Positions 36,476 through 45,653 of a stretch of 64,000 bases of DNA are shown here, one piece after another. Every line of letters begins with the position of its first letter. Position 1 is the stretch's first letter. This DNA is from Massilia putida. GTDB taxonomy: Bacteria; Pseudomonadota; Gammaproteobacteria; Burkholderiales; Burkholderiaceae_D. The position numbers and the translations under genes were made by a program. The notes beneath the pieces were generated by a model that was not told the DNA's origin, searched no databases, and was given only the letters and a program-made list of their open reading frames with translations. The stretch spans positions 6,324,001 through 6,388,000 of the forward strand of contig NZ_CP019038.1 in NCBI RefSeq assembly GCF_001941825.1, in the 5' to 3' direction.

Positions 36476-37207
36476 TCAGCCGACGAGTTTAGCTTTCAGG
36501 CGCGCGACAAGGGTGCTGCTGGTCTGGCGGCGGCCGCCGGCATCGAAGCCGAGGGCGGCGACCATCGGTGCAGGGGCCGGCAGCGGCACCGAGCAGGACG
36601 CGTGCAGGTCGGTCAGCGGCAACCGCGCGCGCAGCAGATCCACGTTGTCCGCGTGGATGCCGGCGCCGGGCATGATGGCGATACGGCCGGCGGCGGCATC
36701 GAAGCAGCGCTCCAGGCCCGCCAGGCCCTCCGGCGCGCTGCGGGCGCCGCCGGAAGTGAGGATGCGCTCGAAGCCCAGATCGGCGGCCGCGCGGGTCGCC
36801 TGTGCCAGGTCGGGGCACAGGTCGATCGCCCGGTGCAGCGTGCAGCGCAGCCCGAGGTCCCTGGCGCGGCGGACCAGCCGTTCCAGCGCGCGCTGGTCCA
36901 GCCGCCCGTCCGGCAGCGAGGCGCCCAGCACCACGCCCTGGAGGCCGGCGGCGGCGACCGCGTCGATCTCGTCCTGCATCAGCCGCGTTTCCGGCGCGTC
37001 GAAGCAAAAGTCGCCGCCGCGCGGACGGATCATGGCCACCACCGGCACCGGGCAGGCTGACGCCGCGCGCAGCAGGCCGGCCGTCGGCGTCAGGCCACCG
37101 GTTTCCAGCGCGGCGCACAGTTCGATGCGGTCGGCGCCGCCGTCGATCGCGGCCGCGAGTCCGTGGACGCTGTCGACGCAGACTTCCAGCGTGATCGCCT
37201 CAGCCAT
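36476..37207 (-). CDS. cutC: CutC homologue (TIM-barrel, copper homeostasis family by name)
   Basis: A 243-residue CutC-family TIM barrel: LEVCVDSVHGLAAAIDGGADRIELCAAL, GGLTPTAGLLRAA, VVAMIRPRGGDFCFD, GVVLGASLPDGRLD, TLHRAIDLCPDL, and RILTSGGARSAPEGLAGL. A role in copper handling was proposed for Escherichia coli CutC and is disputed. Here it overlaps a ROK sugar kinase by 8 bp and precedes a glycosylasparagine transporter, which suggests a metabolic role in amino-sugar breakdown. Confidence 0.85.
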   Translation of the reverse strand: MAEAITLEVCVDSVHGLAAAIDGGADRIELCAALETGGLTPTAGLLRAASACPVPVVAMIRPRGGDFCFDAPETRLMQDEIDAVAAAGLQGVVLGASLPDGRLDQRALERLVRRARDLGLRCTLHRAIDLCPDLAQATRAAADLGFERILTSGGARSAPEGLAGLERCFDAAAGRIAIMPGAGIHADNVDLLRARLPLTDLHASCSVPLPAPAPMVAALGFDAGGRRQTSSTLVARLKAKLVG

Positions 37208-38111
37208 GCGCGCCGCCCAGTTTTTCCAGGCCCAGCCAGGCCGCGCCGATCAATCCCGGTTCCGCGCCCGACTGGCCCGGCACGATGATGGGGGCATCGG
37301 TCTTGCGCAGGATGGCCGCGCGCACCGCCCGGTCGAGCCGCGCGATCAGCGGCGCGCTGTTGGCGAGTCCTCCGCCGACGGGCAGGACCGAGGCGCCGAC
37401 CGTGTTGACCAGCATGGCCAGCGGGCCGCTCAGCAGATCGATGTAGCAGGCGATGGTGCGTTCGGCATCCGCGTCGCCGGCCTGCCAGGCGTCGATGATC
37501 GCGCGGCTGTCCAGTGACCGCTGATGTAACGCCAGGTGCAGCCGTTCCAGGCCGCGCGCGCCGCCGACCGTGTCCAGGCAGCCGGTCTGGCCGCAGCCGC
37601 AGGGAAAGCGGGGAATGGCTTGCATGCCGGCGAATTGCGCGGCCACCGGGCCGTGTCCCCATTCGCCGGCGAAGCCACCCGGCCCGCCGATCAAACGCCC
37701 GTTGAAGACCAGGCCGCCGCCCACGCCCGTGCCCAGGATCAGGCCGAACACATTGGCGTGGCCGCGTCCCGCGCCGGCCTGCGCTTCGGCCAGCGCGAAG
37801 CTGTCGGCGTCGTTGATGATCCACACCGGCAGCGCGAACGCGGCGGCCAGGTCGGCGGCCAGCGCGCGGCCGTCGATGCAGGGGATGTTGGCGCACTTGA
37901 TGCGTCCATCGAGCGGATCGACCACGCCGGCGATCGAAATGGCGACGCCGCGCGACGGGCCGCGCGCGGCGATCAGCGCCCGAATCGCGGCGGTGAACGC
38001 GTCGAAGTCGCGGGCGGGCGTCGGCACGCGTTGCAGGTCGCCGATCCGACCGTCCGCCGTCGCGACGGCGCATTTGATGGCGCTGCCGCCGATATCGAAA
38101 CAGGTGATCAT
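37200..38111 (-). CDS. ROK-family sugar kinase, N-acetylglucosamine kinase-like
   Basis: A 303-residue ROK kinase: phosphate-binding CFDIGGSAIKCAV, VAISIAGVVDP, the catalytic WIINDADSFALAEA (with Asp), LILGTGVGGGLVFNG, and the ROK zinc motif CGCGQTGCLDT. The glutamate in GGFAGEWGHG fits amino-sugar specificity as in NagK. It heads the minus-strand module with cutC and the glycosylasparagine genes, so GlcNAc or an N-acetylhexosamine is the likely substrate. In-frame ATGs 9 and 12 bp upstream are possible alternatives. Confidence 0.87.
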   Translation of the reverse strand: MITCFDIGGSAIKCAVATADGRIGDLQRVPTPARDFDAFTAAIRALIAARGPSRGVAISIAGVVDPLDGRIKCANIPCIDGRALAADLAAAFALPVWIINDADSFALAEAQAGAGRGHANVFGLILGTGVGGGLVFNGRLIGGPGGFAGEWGHGPVAAQFAGMQAIPRFPCGCGQTGCLDTVGGARGLERLHLALHQRSLDSRAIIDAWQAGDADAERTIACYIDLLSGPLAMLVNTVGASVLPVGGGLANSAPLIARLDRAVRAAILRKTDAPIIVPGQSGAEPGLIGAAWLGLEKLGGAHG

Positions 38112-38119
38112 GGCGCCCA

Positions 38120-39118
38120 TCATAACCGGCCGGGCTGCGCCGTGTGAACGCCCGTCGTGGCGAAGCGTTCCCGGTACAGCGCCGGCGGGATGCCGAGCTT
38201 TTTCTGGAACACGCGCCGCATCTGCGCCTCGTCGCTGAAGCAGGCGCGCGCGGCGACCGTCTTCAGCGGCAGGTCCAGGTTGCCCAGCAATTGCGTCGCG
38301 CGCTCGAAGCGGCAGGCCTCGATGAATTCCAGGGTGCTGAGGCCCACCTCCTGCTGGAACACGCGCGCGAAGTGGCGCTCGCTCATCATGGCCTTGCGGG
38401 CGAGGGCGGCGACGGTCGGGCGTTCGTGCAGGTTTTCCTGGATCCACTGGACGATGTCGCGGATGCCGGGGCGCGCCGTGCGTTCGCCCAGCAAATGGGT
38501 GCTGAACTGCGACTGGCCGCCGGGCCGCTTCAGGTAGACCACCATGTCGGTCGCCACCCGCAGCGCGAGGTCGCGGCCGAAGTCGTCTTCGACCAGCGCC
38601 AGGGCGAGGTCGATGCCGGCTGTGACGCCGGCGGACGTCCACAGATTGTCGGCGCGGATGAAGATGGCGTCGGCTTCCACCTGGATGGCCGGGTAGTCGT
38701 CCTGCAGGCGGTCGGCGACGCTCCAGTGCGTCGTTGCGCGCTTGCCGTCCAGGACGCCGGCGGCCGCGAGGAAGAACGTGCCGGAACAGAGCGCCGCCAG
38801 CCGCTGCAGACGCCCGCACGCATTGCCGACCCAGTCGACGAGCGCCGCGCCGTCCGCGAGCGCGCGCCGGATGTCGCGCGCGCCGACGATGATGGCGTCG
38901 TCGGGCAGGGCGAGCGTGTTCAGCGTCTTGGTGGCGTGCAGCGACATCAGCGTGTCCGACCGGACCGGCCCTATCGCGGTCGAGGCGATGCACACGTCGT
39001 AGCCGGGCGGGCGCCCGGCCTGGCGCAGGTGCAGGTTGGCGTATTCGAAGACGGACATCGGGCCGATCGCCTCGAGGGCCTTGAAGCCCGGGTACACGAC
39101 GATATCGACCGTTTTCAT
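38120..39118 (-). CDS. GlxA-type AraC-family regulator (DJ-1/PfpI + AraC HTH)
   Basis: A 332-residue regulator: N-terminal DJ-1/PfpI-like domain (VDIVVYPGFKALEAIGPMSVFEYAN, AALCSGTFFLAAAGVLDGKRATTHW with the nucleophile-elbow Cys) and a C-terminal double AraC helix-turn-helix (ALARKAMMSERHFARVFQ through FSDEAQMRRVFQKKLGIPPALYRERF). GlxA-like proteins control amine and amino acid catabolism. It lies 8 bp upstream of the ROK kinase start on the same strand and may drive the module. Confidence 0.88.
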   Translation of the reverse strand: MKTVDIVVYPGFKALEAIGPMSVFEYANLHLRQAGRPPGYDVCIASTAIGPVRSDTLMSLHATKTLNTLALPDDAIIVGARDIRRALADGAALVDWVGNACGRLQRLAALCSGTFFLAAAGVLDGKRATTHWSVADRLQDDYPAIQVEADAIFIRADNLWTSAGVTAGIDLALALVEDDFGRDLALRVATDMVVYLKRPGGQSQFSTHLLGERTARPGIRDIVQWIQENLHERPTVAALARKAMMSERHFARVFQQEVGLSTLEFIEACRFERATQLLGNLDLPLKTVAARACFSDEAQMRRVFQKKLGIPPALYRERFATTGVHTAQPGRL

Positions 39119-39256
39119 GCTGCGAGACTCATTGAGGGACCGGAAAATCCGGCCATTATCCCATCATTTTCCGCCATCGTTCGGCGCCGGTCGCCACGGA
39201 CCGCCCGCCGGCCGGCAAAATTCCCCATTTGTAGTCAACGATAGGAATCCGATACG

Positions 39257-40363
39257 ATGAAAACCAAGGCAGCGATTGCATGGCAGGCGGGGAAACCGCT
39301 GACGATCGAAGAAGTGAATCTGCAGGGCCCGCGCGCGGGCGAGGTGCTGGTCGAGGTGAAGGCGACGGGCATCTGCCATACCGATTACTACACGCTGTCC
39401 GGTGCCGACCCGGAAGGCATCTTCCCGGCCATCCTGGGCCATGAGGGCGCGGGCGTCGTCGTCGACGTCGGCCCGGGCGTGACGAGCCTGCGCAAGGACG
39501 ACCACGTCATCCCGCTGTACACCCCGGAATGCCGCCAGTGCAAGTTCTGCCTGTCGCAGAAGACCAATCTGTGCCAGGCCATCCGCTCCACGCAGGGCCG
39601 CGGCCTGATGCCGGATGCGACGAGCCGCTTCTCGCTGGACGGCAAGCCGATCTACCACTACATGGGCACCTCGACCTTCTCGAACTACATCGTCGTGCCG
39701 GAGATCGCGCTGGCGAAGGTCCGGTCCGATGCGCCGTTCGACAAGATCTGCTACATCGGCTGCGGCGTGACGACGGGCATCGGCGCCGTGATTTTTACCG
39801 CGAAGGTCGAGGCGGGCGCGAACGTCGTCGTGTTCGGCCTGGGCGGCATCGGCCTGAACGTGATCCAGGCCGCGAAGATGGTCGGCGCCGACAAGATCAT
39901 CGGCGTGGACATCAACCCGGGCCGCGAAGCCATGGCGCGCAAGTTCGGCATGACCCATTTTGTCAATCCGAAAGAGGTCGACAACGTCGTCGACACCATC
40001 GTCCAGCTGACGGACGGCGGCGCCGACTATTCGTTCGAGTGCATCGGCAACGTGACGACCATGCGCCAGGCGCTGGAATGCTGCCACAAGGGCTGGGGCC
40101 AATCGATCATCATCGGCGTGGCGGAAGCGGGCAAGGAGATCGCGACGCGTCCGTTCCAGCTGGTCACGGGCCGCGTGTGGAAGGGCTCCGCGTTCGGCGG
40201 CGCGCGCGGGCGCACGGACGTGCCGAAGATCGTCGACTGGTACATGGAAAACAAGATCAACATCGACGATCTGATCACCCACCACCTGCCGCTCGACCGG
40301 ATCAACGACGGCTTCGACCTGATGAAGAAGGGCGAATCGATCCGGTCGGTCGTCGTGTTTTAA
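39257..40363 (+). CDS. adhC: S-(hydroxymethyl)glutathione dehydrogenase / class III alcohol dehydrogenase
   Basis: A 368-residue zinc medium-chain dehydrogenase. Catalytic zinc ligands Cys40 (GICHTDYY), His62 (GHEGAG) and the Cys of YIGCGVTTGIGA are present, with the structural zinc set CRQCKFCLSQKTNLC and the NAD motif GLGGIG. These are the class III features of glutathione-dependent formaldehyde dehydrogenase. It oxidises S-hydroxymethylglutathione to S-formylglutathione and can also reduce GSNO. It converges on fdsD with a 4-bp overlap of stop codons. The S-formylglutathione hydrolase needed to release formate is not in the window. Confidence 0.95.
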   Translation: MKTKAAIAWQAGKPLTIEEVNLQGPRAGEVLVEVKATGICHTDYYTLSGADPEGIFPAILGHEGAGVVVDVGPGVTSLRKDDHVIPLYTPECRQCKFCLSQKTNLCQAIRSTQGRGLMPDATSRFSLDGKPIYHYMGTSTFSNYIVVPEIALAKVRSDAPFDKICYIGCGVTTGIGAVIFTAKVEAGANVVVFGLGGIGLNVIQAAKMVGADKIIGVDINPGREAMARKFGMTHFVNPKEVDNVVDTIVQLTDGGADYSFECIGNVTTMRQALECCHKGWGQSIIIGVAEAGKEIATRPFQLVTGRVWKGSAFGGARGRTDVPKIVDWYMENKINIDDLITHHLPLDRINDGFDLMKKGESIRSVVVF

Positions 40364-40590
40364 ACGATCCGGTCCCGGTGCGCCCTGAGGCTCTCGAGCA
40401 CGATGTCGCTCAGGCCCGCACCGGCCTCCCGGTCGACATGGGCCAGCAGCGCCACGCGCATGCGCGGCTCCCAGAAGCGGCGCAGGTGGCCCGCGATCTC
40501 TTCCAGCGACTGCCGGCGGTCCTTCATCGTTCCGAAGAAGTCGCCGATCTGGTTGGCCATCCTGACCAGGTTGTCGATACCGCCGCTCAT
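40360..40590 (-). CDS. fdsD: formate dehydrogenase delta subunit FdsD
   Basis: A 76-residue protein (LVRMANQIGDFFGTM, IAGHLRRFWEPRMRVAL) matching the small delta subunit of NAD-dependent molybdenum formate dehydrogenases. It starts within the last codon of fdsA (40587-40590 overlap). The usual fdsC gene, an FdhD-like sulfurtransferase required to mature the Mo cofactor, is not between fdsA and fdsD here. Confidence 0.88.
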   Translation of the reverse strand: MSGGIDNLVRMANQIGDFFGTMKDRRQSLEEIAGHLRRFWEPRMRVALLAHVDREAGAGLSDIVLESLRAHRDRIV

Positions 40591-43466
40591 ACCTTCGTTC
40601 CTCCATCCGTGGCTTCCGCGATGCGCCGCTCGTTCGCCAGCTCGACCTGGGCCGCGCTGAAGCGCTGGTAGCCCTGCTGCCAGTCGGACGGCTGGGTGAC
40701 CGGCATCACCTGCACCGCCGTGACCTTGTACTCCGGGCAGTTGGTGGCCCAGTCCGAGGAGTCCGTCGTGATGACGTTCGCGCCGGACTCGGGGAAGTGG
40801 AACGTCGTGTAGACGACGCCCGGCTGCACGCGGTCGGTGAGCGTGGCGCGCAGCACCGTCTGCCCCGCACGCGATTCGATGCCGGCCCAGTCGCCCTCAC
40901 GGATGCCGCGCTCGAGCGCGTCGTCCGGATGGATCTCGAGGCGGTCTTCGCTGTGCCACGCATTGTTGTGCGTGCGCCGCGTCTGCGCGCCGACGTTGTA
41001 CTGCGACAGGATGCGGCCCGTCGTCAGCACGAGCGGATAGCGCCGCGTGACCTTCTCGCCGCTGCCGAAGAACTTCGTGGGAATGAAGCGGCCCTTGCCG
41101 CGCACGAAGGCGTCGATGTGCATGATCGGCGTGCCCTCGGGCGCGTCCGCGTTGCACGGCCACTGGATGCTGCCGCCGAGCTGTTCGATCCGTTCGTAGC
41201 TGACGCCGGCGAACGTCGGCGTCAGCGCCGCGATCTCCGCCATGATCTCCTTCGGATGGCGGTAATTCATCGGATAGCCGAGCGCGTTCGACAGCATCAT
41301 CGTCACTTCCCAGTCCGACTTGCCGGCCTTGGGCGGCATCACCTTGCGCACGCGCGAGATGCGCCGCTCGGCGTTCGTGAACGTGCCGTCCTTTTCCAGG
41401 AATGACGAACCCGGCAGGAACACGTGGGCGTATTTCGCCGTCTCGTTGAGGAACAGGTCTTGCACGACGATGCATTCCATCGCCGCCAGCGCGGCCGTGA
41501 CGTGCTGCGTGTTCGGGTCGGACTGCACGATGTCTTCGCCCTCGCAATACAGGCCCATGAAGCTGCCGTCCAGCGCCGCGTCGAACATGTTCGGGATGCG
41601 CAGGCCCGGCTCCGGATCGAGCGTGCAGTCCCACGCGGCCTCGAATGCCGAGCGCACCGTGCTGTCCGACACGTGGCGGTAGCCCGGCAGCTCGTGCGGG
41701 AACGACCCCATGTCGCACGAACCCTGCACGTTGTTCTGGCCGCGCAGCGGGTTCACGCCGACGCCGTCGCGTCCCACGTTCCCCGTCGCCATGGCGAGGT
41801 TGGCGATGCCGATCACCATGGTGGACCCCTGCGCATGTTCCGTGACGCCCAGGCCGTAGTAGATCGCGGCGTTGCCGCCGGTGGCGTAGAGGCGGGCGGC
41901 GCCGCGGATCACGTCGGCCGGTACGCCCGTCGCGGCCTGCACGGCTTCGGGAGAGTTTTCCGGCAGCGCGACGAATTCCTTCCACTCGGCGAACGACGCG
42001 GTGTCGCAGCGCTCGGCCACATAGTCTTCGCGGCACAGGTTCTCGGTGACGATCACGTGCGCCAGCGCGTTGACGATGGCGACGTTCGTGCCGGGCATGA
42101 GCTTGAGGTGGTAGTCGGCCTGGATGTGCGGCGACTTGACCATTTCCGTCGTGCGCGGGTCGATGACGATCAGCTTTGCGCCCTGGCGCAGGCGGCGCTT
42201 CATCTGCGATGCGAACACGGGGTGCGCGGACGCCGGGTTGGCGCCGATGATCATGATGACGTCCGCCTTCATGACGGAGTCGAACGTCTGCGTGCCGGCC
42301 GATTCGCCCAGCGTCTGTTTCAGGCCGTAGCCCGTGGGCGAGTGGCACACGCGCGCGCAGGTGTCGACGTTGTTGTTGCCGAAGGCCGCGCGCACGAGCT
42401 TCTGCACCAGATAGGTTTCCTCGTTGGTGCAGCGCGACGAGGTGATGCCGCCGATCGACGCGCGGCCGTACTTGGCCTGGATGCGGCGGAATTCGGAGGC
42501 CGCGTAGCCGATCGCCTCTTCCCACGACACTTCGCGCCACGGATCCGTGATCTTCTGGCGGATCATCGGCTTGAGCATGCGGTCCTTGTGCGTCGCATAG
42601 CCCCACGCGAAGCGGCCCTTGACGCAGGCGTGGCCGTGGTTCGCCTGCCCGTCCGGGTTCGGGACCATGCGCACGACCTCGTTGCCCTTCATCTCGGCGC
42701 GGAACGAACAACCGACGCCGCAATAGGCGCAGGTCGTGACCTTGCTGTGCTCCGCCTGGCCCATCATGATGACGGTCTTTTCCGTCAGCGTGGCGGTGGG
42801 GCAGGCGTTGACGCAGGCGCCGCACGACACGCATTCCGACTCGAGGAAGCTGTCGTTCTGGCTCGCGGCGACGCGCGACGCGAAGCCGCGGCCGTCGATG
42901 GTCAGCGCGAACGTGCCCTGGGTTTCCTCGCACGCGCGCACGCAGCGGTTGCAGACGATGCATTTCGACGGGTCGTAGGTGAAGTAGGGATTCGACTCGT
43001 CCTTCGCCATGCGCAGGTGGTTGCTGCCCTCGTAGCCGTAGCGCACCTCGCGCAGGCCGGTCACGCCGGCCATGTCCTGCAGTTCGCAATCGCCGTTGGC
43101 CGCGCACGTGAGGCAGTCGAGCGGGTGGTCGGAGATGTACAGTTCCAGCATGCCCTTGCGCAGCTCCTGCAGCTTCGGCGTCTGGGTGCGCACCTTCATG
43201 CCCGGTTCGCAAGGCGTCGTGCACGACGCGGGATAGCCGCGCCGGCCTTCGATCTCGACGAGGCATACGCGGCACGAGCCGAAGGCTTCCAGGCTCTCGG
43301 TGGCGCACAGCTTCGGGATGCTGGTGCCCATCATGGCGGCGGCGCGCATGACGGACGTACCTTCCGGCACGGTGACCTCGACGCCGTCGATCTCCAGCGT
43401 CACGAGGACGTCGGACTCTTTGCGTGGCGTGCCGAAGTCCGGGATCTTGATTTCGGTGGTATTCAT
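40587..43466 (-). CDS. fdsA: NAD-dependent formate dehydrogenase alpha subunit FdsA
   Basis: A 959-residue molybdo-bis-MGD catalytic subunit. In order: an N-terminal 2Fe-2S ferredoxin domain (CATESLEAFGSCRVC), a His-Cys3 cluster (HPLDCLTCAANGDC), two 4Fe-4S sites (CIVCNRCVRACEE, CVSCGACVNACPT), the proximal 4Fe-4S motif CAYCGVGCSF, and the Mo-binding cysteine in TCARVCHSPTG. Oxidises formate to CO2 and passes electrons to FdsB. Start at 43466 follows GAGGAGACAC. Length and domain order are those of the soluble FdsA type. Confidence 0.95.
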   Translation of the reverse strand: MNTTEIKIPDFGTPRKESDVLVTLEIDGVEVTVPEGTSVMRAAAMMGTSIPKLCATESLEAFGSCRVCLVEIEGRRGYPASCTTPCEPGMKVRTQTPKLQELRKGMLELYISDHPLDCLTCAANGDCELQDMAGVTGLREVRYGYEGSNHLRMAKDESNPYFTYDPSKCIVCNRCVRACEETQGTFALTIDGRGFASRVAASQNDSFLESECVSCGACVNACPTATLTEKTVIMMGQAEHSKVTTCAYCGVGCSFRAEMKGNEVVRMVPNPDGQANHGHACVKGRFAWGYATHKDRMLKPMIRQKITDPWREVSWEEAIGYAASEFRRIQAKYGRASIGGITSSRCTNEETYLVQKLVRAAFGNNNVDTCARVCHSPTGYGLKQTLGESAGTQTFDSVMKADVIMIIGANPASAHPVFASQMKRRLRQGAKLIVIDPRTTEMVKSPHIQADYHLKLMPGTNVAIVNALAHVIVTENLCREDYVAERCDTASFAEWKEFVALPENSPEAVQAATGVPADVIRGAARLYATGGNAAIYYGLGVTEHAQGSTMVIGIANLAMATGNVGRDGVGVNPLRGQNNVQGSCDMGSFPHELPGYRHVSDSTVRSAFEAAWDCTLDPEPGLRIPNMFDAALDGSFMGLYCEGEDIVQSDPNTQHVTAALAAMECIVVQDLFLNETAKYAHVFLPGSSFLEKDGTFTNAERRISRVRKVMPPKAGKSDWEVTMMLSNALGYPMNYRHPKEIMAEIAALTPTFAGVSYERIEQLGGSIQWPCNADAPEGTPIMHIDAFVRGKGRFIPTKFFGSGEKVTRRYPLVLTTGRILSQYNVGAQTRRTHNNAWHSEDRLEIHPDDALERGIREGDWAGIESRAGQTVLRATLTDRVQPGVVYTTFHFPESGANVITTDSSDWATNCPEYKVTAVQVMPVTQPSDWQQGYQRFSAAQVELANERRIAEATDGGTKV

Positions 43467-43486
43467 GTGTCTCCTCGGGGCGCGCT

Positions 43487-45049
43487 TCAGGCGGCCTTCT
43501 GGTCGGGGGCGGCGTCGCTGCCTCCGAAATCTTCGGGAAAGTTGTCGAGCGCCGACAGCACGGGGTAGGGCGTCATGCCGCCCATCGCGCACAGCGAGCC
43601 GGCCAGCATCAGGTCGCACAGGTCGCGCAGCAGGTGGATCTGTTGCGGGCGGTCCTGGTTGGCGATGATCTTGTCCATCACTTCCACGCCGCGGGTGGAA
43701 CCGATGCGGCAGGGCGTGCATTTGCCGCACGATTCGGCCGCGCAGAATTCCATCGCGTAGCGCGCCTGTTTGGCCATGTCGACCGTGTCGTCGAAGGCGA
43801 CGATGCCGCCATGGCCGACCGCGGCGCCGATGGCGGCGAAGGCTTCGTAATCGAGCGGCGTGTCGAAGCGCGACGGGGGCAGATAGGCGCCCAGCGGGCC
43901 GCCGACCTGCACGGCGCGCAGCGGCCGGCCGCTCGCGCTGCCGCCGCCGAAGTCGACGAGCAGTTCGCGCAAGGTGACGCCGAACGCTTTTTCCACCAGG
44001 CCGCCGTATTTCAGGTTGCCCGCCAGCTGGAACGGCAGCGTGCCGCGCGAGCGGCCCTGGCCGAGGTCGCGGTAGTATGCCGCGCCTTTCTGCAGGATCA
44101 GCGGGACCGAGGCCAGCGAAATCACATTGTTGATGACGGTGGGCTGGCCGAACAGGCCGGACAGCGCCGGCAGCGGCGGCTTGGCGCGCACGATGCCGCG
44201 CTTGCCTTCCAGGCTTTCCAGCAGCGCGGTCTCCTCGCCGCAGACGTAGGAACCGGCGCCTTTGCGCACGTCGAGGTGGAACGCCTTGCCGCTGCCGAGG
44301 ACGTCAATGCCGAGGTAGCCCGCCGCCGTCGCATTGGCGATCGCCTCGTTCAGCGCCGCGATCGCATGCGGATATTCGGACCGCACATAGATGTAGCCGC
44401 GCGTGGCGCCGACGGCCAGGCCCGCGATCGTCATGCCTTCGATGAGCATGAACGGATCGTCTTCCATCACCATGCGGTCGGAGAACGTGCCGGAATCGCC
44501 TTCGTCGGCATTGCACACGATGTACTTCTGCACGGCCTGCGCGCCCAGCACGGTCTTCCATTTGACGCCGGTGGGGAAGGCCGCGCCGCCGCGTCCGCGC
44601 AGGCCGGAGTCGATCACTTCCTGCACGATGGCGCCGGGCGCCATGGAAAGCGCGCGGCGCAGGCCCGCGTAGCCGTCGTGCGCCAGGTAGTCGTCGAGCG
44701 ATACCGGATCCGTGATGCCCACGCGCGCGAACGTGATGCGTTCCTGCTTTTGCAGGTAAGGCAGGGCGTCCGTGAGGCCGAGGGACAGCGGGTGCGCGCC
44801 GCCGTCGAAGAACCCCGCATCGAACAGGCCGGCGACATCGCTCGCGTCGACGGGGCCGTAGGCGGTGCGGCCCGCGGGCGTCGCGACTTCGACCAGCGGC
44901 TCCAGCCAGAACATGCCGCGCGAGCCGTTGCGCACGATGCGCAGGTCGATGCCGCGACGCCGCGCTTCCGCCTCGATGGCGGTGGCCACGTCGTCGGCGC
45001 CCAGCGCCAGCGCGGTCGAATCGCGCGGTACGAAGATCGTGCAGGTCAT
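43487..45049 (-). CDS. fdsB: NAD-dependent formate dehydrogenase beta subunit FdsB
   Basis: A 520-residue NuoF-like diaphorase subunit. A thioredoxin-like N-terminus is followed by the NAD/FMN region (GLRGRGGAAFPTGVKWK, YIVCNADEGDSGTFSDR, GAGSYVCGEETALLESLEGKRG) and the 4Fe-4S site ESCGKCTPCRIGSTRG near the C-terminus. It transfers electrons from FdsA to NAD. It overlaps fdsG by 4 bp and precedes fdsA by 20 bp. Confidence 0.95.
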   Translation of the reverse strand: MTCTIFVPRDSTALALGADDVATAIEAEARRRGIDLRIVRNGSRGMFWLEPLVEVATPAGRTAYGPVDASDVAGLFDAGFFDGGAHPLSLGLTDALPYLQKQERITFARVGITDPVSLDDYLAHDGYAGLRRALSMAPGAIVQEVIDSGLRGRGGAAFPTGVKWKTVLGAQAVQKYIVCNADEGDSGTFSDRMVMEDDPFMLIEGMTIAGLAVGATRGYIYVRSEYPHAIAALNEAIANATAAGYLGIDVLGSGKAFHLDVRKGAGSYVCGEETALLESLEGKRGIVRAKPPLPALSGLFGQPTVINNVISLASVPLILQKGAAYYRDLGQGRSRGTLPFQLAGNLKYGGLVEKAFGVTLRELLVDFGGGSASGRPLRAVQVGGPLGAYLPPSRFDTPLDYEAFAAIGAAVGHGGIVAFDDTVDMAKQARYAMEFCAAESCGKCTPCRIGSTRGVEVMDKIIANQDRPQQIHLLRDLCDLMLAGSLCAMGGMTPYPVLSALDNFPEDFGGSDAAPDQKAA

Positions 45050-45534
45050 CGTTCACCTCCGCAGGCCGCAAGCAGGGCGTCGAAGCGCGCCGTGCTCACG
45101 CGCGCGTACGGCTTGTCGTCGATGGCGATGTTCGGCCCGACCGCGCAATGGCCCAGGCAGTACACGGGTTCGAGCGTCACCTTGCCGTCCGCGCTGGTGC
45201 CGTGGAAATCGCAGCCCAAGGTTTGCCGGACGTGGCCCGCGAGCGCATCGGCGCCGCGCGCCTGGCAGGCTTCGGCGCGGCACAGGCGCACCACGTGCCG
45301 CGCCGCCGGCTGCTGGCGGAAGTGGTCGTAATACGTGATCACGCCATGCACTTCGGCGCGCGACACGTTAAGAAAGTCGGCGATCAGCGGCACGGCGTCG
45401 GCCGGGATGTGGCCGAGACTGTCCTGGATGGCGTGCAGGATGGGCAGCATGGCGCCCGGCGTGCCCCGGTGCGCCTCGAGGATGGCAGCGACCGTCGCGG
45501 GATCCCGGGCGCTGTCGGTATATGGTGTTTGCAT
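45046..45534 (-). CDS. fdsG: NAD-dependent formate dehydrogenase gamma subunit FdsG
   Basis: A 162-residue NuoE-like thioredoxin-fold subunit with a 2Fe-2S cluster (CRAEACQARG and CLGHCAVGP supplying four Cys). The ATG at 45534 (MQTPYTDSARD) gives the normal N-terminus; the frame extends 29 codons further upstream without family similarity. It is the first gene of the operon and diverges from the regulator gene at 45732. Confidence 0.93.
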   Translation of the reverse strand: MQTPYTDSARDPATVAAILEAHRGTPGAMLPILHAIQDSLGHIPADAVPLIADFLNVSRAEVHGVITYYDHFRQQPAARHVVRLCRAEACQARGADALAGHVRQTLGCDFHGTSADGKVTLEPVYCLGHCAVGPNIAIDDKPYARVSTARFDALLAACGGER

Positions 45535-45653
45535 TGTCTGTTCCTGACGTGGAGAAGATGCAGGATGTTGCCTATTGTGCGTGGCGTGCAGCGCAGACCA
45601 CATGGTAGGCCTATGCGGCATGGCTCTGCAATATGTGCGGGAACGTGCAAATA

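Noticed and set aside
37200..38993. Single 597-codon frame that could be read as a regulator-kinase fusion
   Set aside because: Only the part from 38111 down is ROK kinase. The upstream part is a shadow of the AraC-type regulator encoded in another frame.
41424..43568. 714-codon open frame on the plus strand opposite fdsA
   Set aside because: It lies entirely antisense to a clear FdsA coding region with all cofactor motifs. Long antisense frames are common at this GC content, and the translation is Arg/Ala/His-rich without any domain.
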